Part shown: piece after piece, positions 53,248-61,937 of the stretch
How positions within the stretch are numbered: position 1 is the stretch's first letter
Layout: each line of letters opens with the position of its first letter
Assembly (NCBI GenBank): GCA_030653365.1
Contig: JAURZL010000013.1
Location: forward strand, 248,001 to 312,000
From: Anaerolineaceae bacterium
GTDB lineage: Bacteria > Chloroflexota > Anaerolineae > Anaerolineales > Anaerolineaceae
DNA: 64,000 nt
Direction: 5' to 3'
Position numbers and translations under genes: made by a program
The notes under the pieces: generated by a model
The model's database searches: none
Told to the model about the DNA's origin: nothing
The model's input: the letters and a program-made list of their open reading frames with translations, nothing else

Positions 53248-53462
53248 TGGGCCTCATTTCTGAATGGGAAAGTTAATTATATACAAATTCATATTTAATA
53301 TACGCGGTTAATAAAAAAAAGTTGCGGATGGTTGGTAGAAATGACGTATACAAAAAAGACCGGATGGTACCAGTCTCATATTTGGTAGTTCTTACGATCA
53401 GACCTCCCGATCCATAAACTCGGGTGTTGACATTAAAAATTTGAAAATGTGGATGGAATTGT
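53248..53462. other. Intergenic region without a convincing gene
   Basis: Short GC-rich patches occur near 53361-53375 and 53404-53426, the latter with a small dyad CCCGA/TCGGG. I tested them for tRNA and T-box-like shapes and found none. Nothing else is supported. Confidence 0.4.
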
Positions 53463-54104
53463 TTATCCAACAACCGCCAGTATTCCGGGAAGAGCAATAA
53501 TAAATGCTACAACCAGGTGAGCGATTGTTATCAGATCGGCTTTTGAGTTTTTTCGAAATGAAATCCACGCAGAAATGAATCCGCCACCGGCAGCTATCAA
53601 TAATGAATACCCAAACCATCTTAGCATTGTTTGATTCTGAAGACCAAAATTTCCATTGTCAATGAAAGTTATGACACCGACCAGGATTACGGCAAATCCC
53701 CAGGAAAAGAACCAGGGACGTAATGCTCTAATAATGGTTCCACTGCCCTTGGAATCTCTCACAAAGCCAAGCATTAACATTGATAATCCTGAAAGAAGGA
53801 TAATAATGGGAAAACTCGTATTCCAACCCAGAGAAAAGAGGAAGATGATACAAATGGCAATTGGAAATATGATGCCGACAATGTTGCTGGCTAATGAAAA
53901 CGAGAATCCTTTTTTATTTTGAATTTCTGATAATACGGTATTAATCGATGCAATTGCTGGAATCAGAAATAAAAAAGCCCACCAATTTTTTACCCATTCC
54001 AGATTGGTTCGTTGAATGAAGACCATAAAAATAATCAATGCGAGAATGATTGCACCAGTAACACGATTTTTATTTTGTGATTCTACCTTTCGCTTATTTT
54101 TCAT
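53463..54104 (-). CDS. Hypothetical membrane protein (213 aa)
   Basis: A polytopic protein with about seven hydrophobic segments (VTGAIILALIIFMVFIQR, WWAFLFLIPAIASI, FPIAICIIFLFSLGW, WFFSWGFAVILVGVITF, LITIAHLVVAFIIALPGILAVVG). The frame could extend upstream to 54191, which would overlap the peptidase gene by about 80 bases; the ATG at 54104, five bases after that gene's stop, is a better start. Family not recognised. Confidence 0.65.
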   Translation of the reverse strand: MKNKRKVESQNKNRVTGAIILALIIFMVFIQRTNLEWVKNWWAFLFLIPAIASINTVLSEIQNKKGFSFSLASNIVGIIFPIAICIIFLFSLGWNTSFPIIILLSGLSMLMLGFVRDSKGSGTIIRALRPWFFSWGFAVILVGVITFIDNGNFGLQNQTMLRWFGYSLLIAAGGGFISAWISFRKNSKADLITIAHLVVAFIIALPGILAVVG

Positions 54105-54108
54105 TGAT

Positions 54109-57024
54109 TTATAAAATTCTCCTGATTTCAGAAAACAGGTTATGATCTTGCCTGGTCTTATCGATTGCTTCCTGGGATCCGAGTACCACAATACTTGCCT
54201 GGTTGTTTAACTTTTCAAGAATAAGAGCAAAATTTCTGAAATCCAAAAAAGAAGTTGCCAGCAATTCATCTCTGAATTTTTGGCGATCCTCATCGGTTAT
54301 TTCAAGGAGAAACCGCACCATGGCAGAAAAACCTTTGGCATCAGGCAATTGATAAGCATCCAATTCACCGATTGCCCCAATAATTGATTTTGTTATCTCA
54401 GATTCACTCAATTCAAAATTCTTCAGGAATTTTCCGGTTAAATCATAATTTTCCAAAGTAGATAATAAATTCGGATCACGATAAGAGAGATATGTGAAGA
54501 TACCAGTGAAGCGATCAAAGGCACAAAAACCTCCGTATGCTCCTCCCTGGACGCGAACCTTATCCCACAACCAGGTACTACGTAAATACTGTGTTATTAC
54601 ATTGATAGAACCATGTTCTTTGTAACCCAGATCGAAGAGGTTTCCCCCTTTACCTACGAAATTTACCTGGCTTGGAATGATCAATCCTTCATTAATATTT
54701 TTATGGATCGATGTCCAGGATTGAAGGTCATTTTCAAAGAGAGGTAAGGTTTCAATGAATGATTTTATCCCTGGTTCTAATGCGTCCCAGTTTTTCTGAT
54801 CGATGGTTGCATTAACAATCAGATTGTTTTGTGTGATCAGTAATGTTTTAATTTCCTCAAATATACTGACGATTGAATTCCAATTCTGATCAAATTGGGA
54901 AATCAAATCCCGAATAAAGAATAGATAATCTATTCCGCTCATTTGTTCCGTCATCCAGGCTGACTGCGAATATTGAGCTTTAAGGCGGTTATTGACAACC
55001 CGATGACCGGATGGGATAATCCCTGCTTCCATACTGGATTTTTCTTCCATCAATATTTGTCTTAATCGTTCTTTATCTTTGAAGTTAGGGATCAGAAAAA
55101 TATCTTCCAATAATGACAACAATGATGAGGTTTTATCAGTCATTACTTTGGCTCGCAGGAATAGATAGGCAGCCAATCCCTTCTGATTGGCCAGTTGCGA
55201 AGTAAAAAGGGAATGATAAATACCGCCTGTTTCGCGGCCAATTCTCTGGATCAGTTCTACAAACGATTCTTTTTCCGTACCCATTTCCAGGAGTGCCCGC
55301 ATGAATAAACGCATATATGGTAAATGTTTGGCGGTTAACGCTTTAAGGTTGAACCCCAAATCAAGATAAAGGATCCCACTAGTAAAAAGATCATGAAACA
55401 AAATTGTTGACGGAATTGTTTGAATAACCTGATTTGGTAATTCTTTAATTTTTGGATCCAGGTCTTCTTTTTTGAGCATGGGTATGGTTGCCAATGCTTC
55501 TGGTGTATCAGGAGTCTCCTGACGTCTTTTTAAATCCTCAGTTTCCTGCAGAATTTTTTCCATTTGTTCTTTCGAGAAAGCTGAATGGGATTCTTTCAAT
55601 CGATTCTTTTCTTTTTCGATGCGCTGCACACCAATTGAAGAATCAGGTGTGAGAATGACGGTAACCCGATGCTGGTTTTCAACCAGATATTTCTCAATTA
55701 ATTCTACAAATTTAAAAGATCCATTGTTTACGCTTGTTTTGATTGAATCAAAAGATTTTTGAAACGCCAGTGGAGCAATTGGATCGCGGTCATAAATCCA
55801 GGCACTCAAGGTTCGAAGCATAACGATCAAACCCCGCGGATATGGACCAGTATTGTTTTCCCGGAGATTAAATTCGATGGTGTTAAGTGAAGCCTCAATA
55901 GTTTTAGCATCAATACCCTCCTGTGCAATTTTCATAAGAGAGGAAATAATGAGCTCTGAAACTTTATGTATGTTGTTCGGTTCTATTCCCCTCATCCCGG
56001 TTGAAAATCCCATCTGACGCATTTCTTCCATCAATCCTCTGCCGACAACATCTTCACCGAAACCTGACTCGATCAATATTTTTCTTAATGGAGATGCTGG
56101 CGTTCCCAACAATATGTGTTCCAGAATTCCCAAACTGAGCACCAATTCCGGGTTATTGCCTTCGGGTAAAAGCCAGTTCACCGTCAGAAAAGCTTTTCCA
56201 TTTTCATTGTCTTCACCACTATCATACGGAATCGTTTTTTCGAATGGCTGGTTGAATTTTTCTTGTAAATTCGGTAACGAGTCGATTAAGATCTGATCAA
56301 AATCCTTAAGATATTCATCTAATAATTTTAAACGGACTTCAGGATCATCATCACCGTAAAAATAAATTCGACTATTTCCAGGATGATAGAAGGTTTGATG
56401 AAATTGTTTAAATTGCTCGTAAGTCAAATCGGGGATACATTCAGGATCACCACCCGATTGGAATCCGTAAGGTGTGTTTGGTAATAATTGCATCTGACTT
56501 TCATCTCCCAAAATGTCGTCCGGAGAGGAATAAGCCCCTTTCATTTCATTATAAACAACACCTTTAAACGTTAATTCATCATCAATATTATTCAATTCAT
56601 AATGCCAGCCTTCCTGCATTAATGTTTGAGGAGTAATTAAAGGGTAGAAGACTGCATCCAGATATACATCAACCAGGTTGTAAAAATCCTGCAAATTTGT
56701 ACTGGCGACCGGATAACAGGTTTTGTCCGGATAGGTAAAAGCATTCAGAAATGTATTCAGCGATCCTTTCACAAGTTCAACAAAAGGTTCTTTCACAGGA
56801 TATTTTCTGGATCCACACAGAACAGAATGTTCCATAATATGCGGTAGCCCGGTTGAATCTGAAGGTGGTGTTCTAAAAGTGACCCCAAATACTTTGTTCT
56901 CATCATCATTGGTGATTGACATTACCTCAGCACCACTTTTTTTATGCTTGTATAAATTGACCGTACTATTAATTTCCGTTACAACGACTTCCTTTATCAA
57001 TTCAAAACCGTGAAGTTCTTTCAT
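54109..57024 (-). CDS. M16C-family (PreP/presequence peptidase-like) zinc metalloprotease
   Basis: A 971-residue insulinase-family protease. The inverted zinc motif is HIMEH (His62, Glu65, His66), with the downstream Glu expected in KGVVYNEMKGAYSSPDD. TPYGFQSGGDPECIPDLTYEQFKQFHQTFYHP and the second-half LRSTWLWDKVRVQGGAYGGFCAFD (Arg/Tyr of the substrate-binding half) fit the single-chain M16C type with two half-clamps. Family enzymes degrade unstructured peptides. No signal peptide is seen. GGAGG precedes the ATG. It is followed, five bases on, by a small membrane protein gene. Confidence 0.94.
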   Translation of the reverse strand: MKELHGFELIKEVVVTEINSTVNLYKHKKSGAEVMSITNDDENKVFGVTFRTPPSDSTGLPHIMEHSVLCGSRKYPVKEPFVELVKGSLNTFLNAFTYPDKTCYPVASTNLQDFYNLVDVYLDAVFYPLITPQTLMQEGWHYELNNIDDELTFKGVVYNEMKGAYSSPDDILGDESQMQLLPNTPYGFQSGGDPECIPDLTYEQFKQFHQTFYHPGNSRIYFYGDDDPEVRLKLLDEYLKDFDQILIDSLPNLQEKFNQPFEKTIPYDSGEDNENGKAFLTVNWLLPEGNNPELVLSLGILEHILLGTPASPLRKILIESGFGEDVVGRGLMEEMRQMGFSTGMRGIEPNNIHKVSELIISSLMKIAQEGIDAKTIEASLNTIEFNLRENNTGPYPRGLIVMLRTLSAWIYDRDPIAPLAFQKSFDSIKTSVNNGSFKFVELIEKYLVENQHRVTVILTPDSSIGVQRIEKEKNRLKESHSAFSKEQMEKILQETEDLKRRQETPDTPEALATIPMLKKEDLDPKIKELPNQVIQTIPSTILFHDLFTSGILYLDLGFNLKALTAKHLPYMRLFMRALLEMGTEKESFVELIQRIGRETGGIYHSLFTSQLANQKGLAAYLFLRAKVMTDKTSSLLSLLEDIFLIPNFKDKERLRQILMEEKSSMEAGIIPSGHRVVNNRLKAQYSQSAWMTEQMSGIDYLFFIRDLISQFDQNWNSIVSIFEEIKTLLITQNNLIVNATIDQKNWDALEPGIKSFIETLPLFENDLQSWTSIHKNINEGLIIPSQVNFVGKGGNLFDLGYKEHGSINVITQYLRSTWLWDKVRVQGGAYGGFCAFDRFTGIFTYLSYRDPNLLSTLENYDLTGKFLKNFELSESEITKSIIGAIGELDAYQLPDAKGFSAMVRFLLEITDEDRQKFRDELLATSFLDFRNFALILEKLNNQASIVVLGSQEAIDKTRQDHNLFSEIRRIL

Positions 57025-57068
57025 GGTCCTCCAGTTTTAGTATCTGTTAAATTGTCAAAATCTATCAA

Positions 57069-58142
57069 TCAATCATTTAATTGATAGGTGCTATATGTGC
57101 TTTTACAGGGAGATCCCCAGGCAGCATGCATTTGACGGTTGGTTAAGTCAATGACCATGGACATGATCGTTTTTTCACTATTAAGGACATTCTTGTCTAT
57201 TCCATGATTACAAATCGAATCTGGATAATTAATGTGATCTTTTTGAATGGTCTGTAATGTTTTCACTGTATGTTTATCGGATTGTTTCAACAATCTTAAT
57301 GCACGATAATAACGCACTCTAGCGCTGATCAATTCATCTGGTTCATCTTCTAATGATTTCATTAATGAGTCAAGATAAAAATTGGTGTGAACCAGAAAAC
57401 CATCTTCTCCATAAATCATACCAAATTGTCGCGCGGAGACTTCTATGTTGTACATCTCCCCGCTATCGTGAACGATTAAATGATTATAACCAGCAGCCCG
57501 TTGTGGAACCAGGATTCTATTGATCGCATCCGCGGGAGATGACGCAGCTAAAACAGCCCGGGAATAGACGACACGGGGAATTCCCATGCGACTGTCATTT
57601 GGATAAACAGAATCACAGCATTGAGAAATTCCATAAGCATTAAATCCAATATTTGGTAATAAACCTCCATATGTCATCGCCAGAAATGGAGGTTCGTCTT
57701 CCGGTTTGGCATGGACTAAGAAAACATCCGATTCCTCTTCCGGTGTCCAGTCCTCATTATGAGCAATCAATACATTCCCATTGGCTGTCATGCTCTGATT
57801 GACGGAAAACGAAGTACATTTTGTCAGGTGTAAGGCATCACTCGTCACTGCTTCCATTGCATTAACCACCCTGATCTCATCATAAGGGACATTTGCACCT
57901 TCGGCGATCCCTTTCATTTCGTCAACGTATTGAGGATAGCGTTCTTCAGCGAACGGAATATATTTTTTCGCCTGAATGATGGCACCTTCCCAGGTCAGTT
58001 GCAACTGATCGTATGCTTTTTGTATTAAGATTTTTGCATTTTCAACACCATGTTGAATCTGTGGACGCATACTTTCGCCAATTTGACATCCAATTTCCAT
58101 GTGTGAACCGGAAACATGAATGAGTGGTAATTTATCGGACAT
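57069..58142 (-). CDS. C45-type autoproteolytic acyltransferase/hydrolase-like protein
   Basis: A 357-residue Ntn-hydrolase of the isopenicillin-N acyltransferase (AAT, peptidase C45) group. The expected nucleophile, freed by self-cleavage, is Cys109 in LTKCTSFSV; the typical Gly before it is Lys108 here. Supporting motifs are GNVLIAHNEDWTPEEESDVF, GGLLPNIGFNAYGISQCCDSV and VVYSRAVLAASS. No signal peptide is evident. Substrate unknown: family members hydrolyse acyl amides or acyl-homoserine lactones. It lies between a fatty acid hydroxylase gene and an M16C protease gene on the same strand. Confidence 0.86.
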   Translation of the reverse strand: MSDKLPLIHVSGSHMEIGCQIGESMRPQIQHGVENAKILIQKAYDQLQLTWEGAIIQAKKYIPFAEERYPQYVDEMKGIAEGANVPYDEIRVVNAMEAVTSDALHLTKCTSFSVNQSMTANGNVLIAHNEDWTPEEESDVFLVHAKPEDEPPFLAMTYGGLLPNIGFNAYGISQCCDSVYPNDSRMGIPRVVYSRAVLAASSPADAINRILVPQRAAGYNHLIVHDSGEMYNIEVSARQFGMIYGEDGFLVHTNFYLDSLMKSLEDEPDELISARVRYYRALRLLKQSDKHTVKTLQTIQKDHINYPDSICNHGIDKNVLNSEKTIMSMVIDLTNRQMHAAWGSPCKSTYSTYQLND

Positions 58143-58177
58143 AAAATCAACCTTTCTAAAAATCCCCCTGAATTATG

Positions 58178-58813
58178 CTACTTTTCCTTTGGCATCGTCG
58201 AAAAAACGTAATCCCAAACAGGAGAACTGACACCGAACAATTTATTTGGATATTTATAGTGGTGTTGCATATGCAGTTTTTTTAACTGCTTCCAGATGCC
58301 TTTGCGCATTGGAAAATGATGGGTTGCATAATGCATCAAATCGTAAATCATGTAACCTGTCAGAAAACCTGCAAATGTTGGATACATCCATTGACCTGCA
58401 TTTAATAATAATTCAAATATTAAATAGAAAAGTCCAACAAAAACCAATGACAATGGAATACTTAATGCAGGTGGCATAACCAAACGTGTTTTTACCTTTG
58501 GTTGTGCATGATGAACCCCATGGAACAAAAACGCAATTCGTTCCTGCCAGGTATTGTTTGGTTTAAAATGGAAAACAAATCGATGCAATAGATATTCTGA
58601 TGGAGTCCAGATAAAAAGACCCAAAAGAAAACCAACTACAAGGATCAGGAAACTGCTTTGCGGGTGCATTGAACCATACCAGAGGGATGCAACCACTATG
58701 GGAGTCCAGATAACCAAAATGGCAACAGGACTGATGTGGGTGAAGAATTCCATGAAATTGGATCTAAATAACCGGATGGGCTGTTCATCGTGATTTAATT
58801 CAACATAAGGCAT
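58178..58813 (-). CDS. Fatty acid hydroxylase / sterol desaturase family protein
   Basis: A 211-residue membrane di-iron enzyme with the His boxes of the FA-hydroxylase superfamily: HRFVFH, HGVHHAQP, HYATHH and HMQHHYKYP, spread among four hydrophobic helices. The layout is closest to fatty acid 2-hydroxylases, which modify sphingolipid or related fatty acyl chains, but the exact substrate is inferred. It lies 20 bases downstream of tatC on the same strand. Confidence 0.9.
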   Translation of the reverse strand: MPYVELNHDEQPIRLFRSNFMEFFTHISPVAILVIWTPIVVASLWYGSMHPQSSFLILVVGFLLGLFIWTPSEYLLHRFVFHFKPNNTWQERIAFLFHGVHHAQPKVKTRLVMPPALSIPLSLVFVGLFYLIFELLLNAGQWMYPTFAGFLTGYMIYDLMHYATHHFPMRKGIWKQLKKLHMQHHYKYPNKLFGVSSPVWDYVFSTMPKEK

Positions 58814-58833
58814 AATCTCTCCCTGGTTCGCAT

Positions 58834-59541
58834 TTACCGAATTGCAACAAAGGCAAACAAAACACTCAATAAATATAATAAAAATAATGGCACCATGAGA
58901 ATAGCCATATTAATTGGGTCGATGGTTGGGGTGATGGCAGCCGCCAAAATGGAGATAATGACGATAGCAATACGCCATTGCTTAAGTAAAGTTTTAGGTG
59001 TTACCAATCGGAATTTCGCCAGAGCAAATACGACAATTGGTAATTCAAAACCAATACCAAGCCAAAAAATCATACTTGTTGTGAATTTGATGTAACTTAA
59101 TAATCGCGGAGTTGTGGGTACACCAAGAAAATTGATCAGGTAAGGGATTGCAACAGGAAGCATCACAAAATACGCAAATGCTGCTCCTGAGACAAATAAA
59201 ATTGTCGCGATTGGTATAGTGACAAAGATCCAACGTTTTTCGTTTTTTTCCAAACCCGGTGCCAGGAACATCAATATTTGTGTAAGGATCACTGGAAAAG
59301 CGAAGATAAATCCAGACAAGAGAGAAACACGCATAAAAACGCCGATATTCTCTGTGATTTCAATCGATTGTAGATTCTCGATTCCTCCGACTGGCACTGT
59401 AATAAAATCCAGCAGAAAGGGCACGATTGCAAAACTGACCAATGTCGTTACTGCTAATGCAATCACAGCGATAAACAAACGTTTTCGCAGTTCGTTAACA
59501 TGATCCCAGATTGACATTGTAATGGTTTTATCAGTGCTCAT
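58834..59541 (-). CDS. tatC: Sec-independent protein translocase TatC
   Basis: A 235-residue, six-helix Tat receptor. The conserved start HVNELRKRLFIAVIAL, the FMRVSLLSGFIFAFPVILTQ region, the APGLEKNEKRW loop and FWLGIGFELPIVVF are present, the last including the Glu equivalent to E. coli TatC Glu170 that contacts TatB/TatA. The TTG at 59550 is in frame but the ATG at 59541 is preferred. Exports folded proteins with twin-Arg signals; none of the exported lipoproteins in this window has an obvious twin-Arg signal. Confidence 0.94.
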   Translation of the reverse strand: MSTDKTITMSIWDHVNELRKRLFIAVIALAVTTLVSFAIVPFLLDFITVPVGGIENLQSIEITENIGVFMRVSLLSGFIFAFPVILTQILMFLAPGLEKNEKRWIFVTIPIATILFVSGAAFAYFVMLPVAIPYLINFLGVPTTPRLLSYIKFTTSMIFWLGIGFELPIVVFALAKFRLVTPKTLLKQWRIAIVIISILAAAITPTIDPINMAILMVPLFLLYLLSVLFAFVAIR

Positions 59542-59570
59542 AGTATCCAAGAACTTAATTCTTTTTGAAT

Positions 59571-60035
59571 TTAATCGATTTTTTCTTCTTTAGTTTTTTC
59601 TTCGTTTACTTGAACTTCGTCAGCAACGTGGTTGACACCAACACTTTCTGATGAGACCTTTTGTGAAGGTTCTTCTTCGGAGAAATTTTCAGTTTCTGTG
59701 TTTTTAACTACAGATACCGGTTCCTTCTTGATTTCACTTGATTTGGTCAAATCGTAAGGAACAGAAATATTCCCCACATCCCTGATCGAATCAGTAGCTG
59801 TTTTGATCCCCTTCATATCTTCTTCAATGCCTGCTTCCCGAATCAGACGTGTAGGAATTTCACGAATTTCACGGGATGTATCCATGACTGTTGCCCAGAG
59901 AGGGGATTTTACAATTTTCCGAAGTGTGATACCCATTTTCTTTGCGCTAATTACCATGTTTTTTGGTCCTAAAACTAAAACCATGATAATTAAAATGAAA
60001 ATAAGTTCCATCGGGCCAATGCCGAAAAAGCTCAT
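59571..60035 (-). CDS. tatB: Twin-arginine translocase subunit TatB-like
   Basis: A 154-residue protein with a single N-terminal helix (GIGPMELIFILIIMVLVLGPKNM), the typical Pro hinge and an amphipathic helix, then a long charged tail rich in Glu and Lys. The F-G-I-G-x-x-E-L start is common to TatA and TatB; length and the long acidic tail favour TatB. It lies between tatA and tatC on the same strand. Confidence 0.88.
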   Translation of the reverse strand: MSFFGIGPMELIFILIIMVLVLGPKNMVISAKKMGITLRKIVKSPLWATVMDTSREIREIPTRLIREAGIEEDMKGIKTATDSIRDVGNISVPYDLTKSSEIKKEPVSVVKNTETENFSEEEPSQKVSSESVGVNHVADEVQVNEEKTKEEKID

Positions 60036-60073
60036 AGAAAAATTACCTGTGTCTACTGTTTATGGGGTTGAGA

Positions 60074-60235
60074 TTATTCTTCGTCTTCGTTTTCTTTTTT
60101 ATCACCAGTCAAACCATCTTTGAAGGAACGGATTCCGCTACCAAGTTCACCAGCAATCTTACTGATGCGGCCAACACCAAAGAGCAGCAAGATGATAACC
60201 AGAATGATGATTAATTCAGTTGGTCCGAAACGCAT
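60074..60235 (-). CDS. tatA: Twin-arginine translocase subunit TatA (short)
   Basis: A 53-residue protein reading MRFGPTELIIILVIILLLFG, then VGRISKIAGELGSGIRSFKDG and an acidic tail. This is the TatA plan: one short membrane helix, a Gly hinge and an amphipathic helix. It is below common length cut-offs but has a strong ribosome site (AAAAGGAG) and lies 38 bases upstream of tatB on the same strand, so it is very likely real and the first gene of tatABC. Confidence 0.93.
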   Translation of the reverse strand: MRFGPTELIIILVIILLLFGVGRISKIAGELGSGIRSFKDGLTGDKKENEDEE

Positions 60236-60341
60236 AGTTTACTCCTTTTGTAAATTTGTAGGTGAATTATAGCATGCTTTGATTACGTTTAATTATTGAC
60301 TAATGTTATATTAATCCAAAAAAATCATAAAAGAGAAATAT

Positions 60342-61403
60342 TTAGTCAAGTAAAGGTGGGTCTCCATTTTTTTCAATGAAAATGGACTGAGTGGGGTATG
60401 CGAATTCAATTCCATGTTTTATAAAATCATCAAAAATTCTTAAGAGGATATTTTGTTTTTGATCCATAAAAAGGGAAAAATCTGAACTTTCCACCCAATA
60501 TACCATTTCAAAATTTATCGAAAAATCCCCAAACCCTGACAAATGAATTCTGTCCAGGGTAAGTCCTTCAAGTTCGATGAAGATTGATCGGATTATTTCT
60601 GGAATTTGCCGTAGCTGTTCTGGAGTTGTTTGATAAAGGACACCTAATGTGAGTAAATTCCTTCGTCTTTCTAAGCGTTTAAAGTTTTGAATCCTGGAAT
60701 TCAGTAAATCTGAATTTGAAAAGATCAACTGTTCGCCAGAAATACTGCGTAATCTGGTGCTTTTCAGCCCGATTTTTTCAACAGTTCCCATAAAACTGTC
60801 CACTTGGATCAAATCATTAATTACAAATGGTTTATCTAATGATATGGATAATGATGCAAATAAATCCCCTAATATGTTTTGTAATGCCAGCCCAATAGCA
60901 ATTCCGCCGATACCTAAACTGGTGATGAGGGCAGTTATTTCAATACCGGGAATATTATCAACAACTAGAATAAAAATAATGCTCCATAAAACAATTCTCA
61001 ATACGGTTTTCAAAGCGCTTAATGTTGATTTATCATCCCCGTTTGCATCCTTCGTATTTCGTAAATTAATAAACTCAATCAATAAATAATTAAGCCAAAT
61101 TCCTGACTGTACCCAAAACGTAATCATGAAGATTGTTCTGAGATAAAGACCTGGTAATTCTTCAAGATTTATCCAGATGGATGCAATATACAGACTTAGT
61201 GCGATCAGAAAGAAACCCCTGGTTTGTTTCAAAAATGTTATAAGTAATGGGTCAGAAACTTGTTTTATCTTTTCTCGCAGTTTTTCGATATTCTTAATTA
61301 GTATGTTTATTATTAATTTCAAAAAGAAAAAACTAAAAACGAAAGTCGATAACCCAAGCAACCAGGATGTAAGTGAGTTGCCCCATATTACGTAATTCAG
61401 CAT
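60342..61403 (-). CDS. MscS-family mechanosensitive ion channel
   Basis: A 353-residue small-conductance channel with about four to five N-terminal helices, the pore-lining segment ALITSLGIGGIAIGLALQNILGDLFASL, and the beta-barrel domain starting FVINDLIQVDSFMGTVEKIGLKSTRLRS. The C-terminal domain ends with FAYPTQSIFIE. It protects against osmotic down-shock by releasing solutes. It reads on the same strand as the tat operon, upstream of tatA by about 100 bases. Confidence 0.94.
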   Translation of the reverse strand: MLNYVIWGNSLTSWLLGLSTFVFSFFFLKLIINILIKNIEKLREKIKQVSDPLLITFLKQTRGFFLIALSLYIASIWINLEELPGLYLRTIFMITFWVQSGIWLNYLLIEFINLRNTKDANGDDKSTLSALKTVLRIVLWSIIFILVVDNIPGIEITALITSLGIGGIAIGLALQNILGDLFASLSISLDKPFVINDLIQVDSFMGTVEKIGLKSTRLRSISGEQLIFSNSDLLNSRIQNFKRLERRRNLLTLGVLYQTTPEQLRQIPEIIRSIFIELEGLTLDRIHLSGFGDFSINFEMVYWVESSDFSLFMDQKQNILLRIFDDFIKHGIEFAYPTQSIFIEKNGDPPLLD

Positions 61404-61937
61404 TCTTTTCTCCGTAAAAAAGTTTATCTTATTCTAGCATAGCTAGAAAATGATAAGTTTTCGTTTAAAAAGGAAAACATTCAACAATAAAACAATCAAT
61501 GGCATCATTCCAAAATAATTCTTTTTTAATTCTTGCCTTCTGATCGAAATGTATGCTAGTATTAAGAATCAGAAAAAAATTAAGCATGGTTCATGTAATC
61601 AAGGTAATCGCAAGTTAAATAACATTTCACCTTTTGTTTACAACATCGTATAAATGAAATTTAAAATAAGTCACTTGCACCAACCTGGTTGAGCATTGTA
61701 CTGGTTTCTTAAAAACCTAAAGCGGTTTTATTGGGAATGAGAATGTTGAAGAAATTGATTAATATCCTACAAACAAAATATGTCTTAATAATGAATTAAT
61801 TGAAAAACCTTGATGACATCATTTTTATCAATTTATTTCCTTCTTAGAATGATGATTGTCGAAGGATAATTCATTTTTTCAAGATTTCTATTTGGAAAGC
61901 ATTTTCTCGAAAGGATTTCAGAGGATTGTCGATAGTT
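61404..61937. other. Intergenic region upstream of the two-component system
   Basis: About 530 AT-rich bases between the divergent MscS and histidine kinase genes. A small hairpin, AAAACC (61712-61717) with GGTTTT (61724-61729), is present, as is a short dyad TGATGACATCA near 61811. No ORF of useful length and no RNA gene could be recognised; it may hold promoters for both flanking genes. Confidence 0.4.

Noticed and set aside
53340..53440. Possible tRNA or T-box element (GGATGGTACC string)
   Set aside because: No cloverleaf, no T-loop consensus and no downstream gene on that strand; single short string match only.
54105..54191. N-terminal extension of the 213-residue membrane protein
   Set aside because: It would overlap the end of the M16C peptidase gene and starts without a ribosome site; ATG 54104 fits better.
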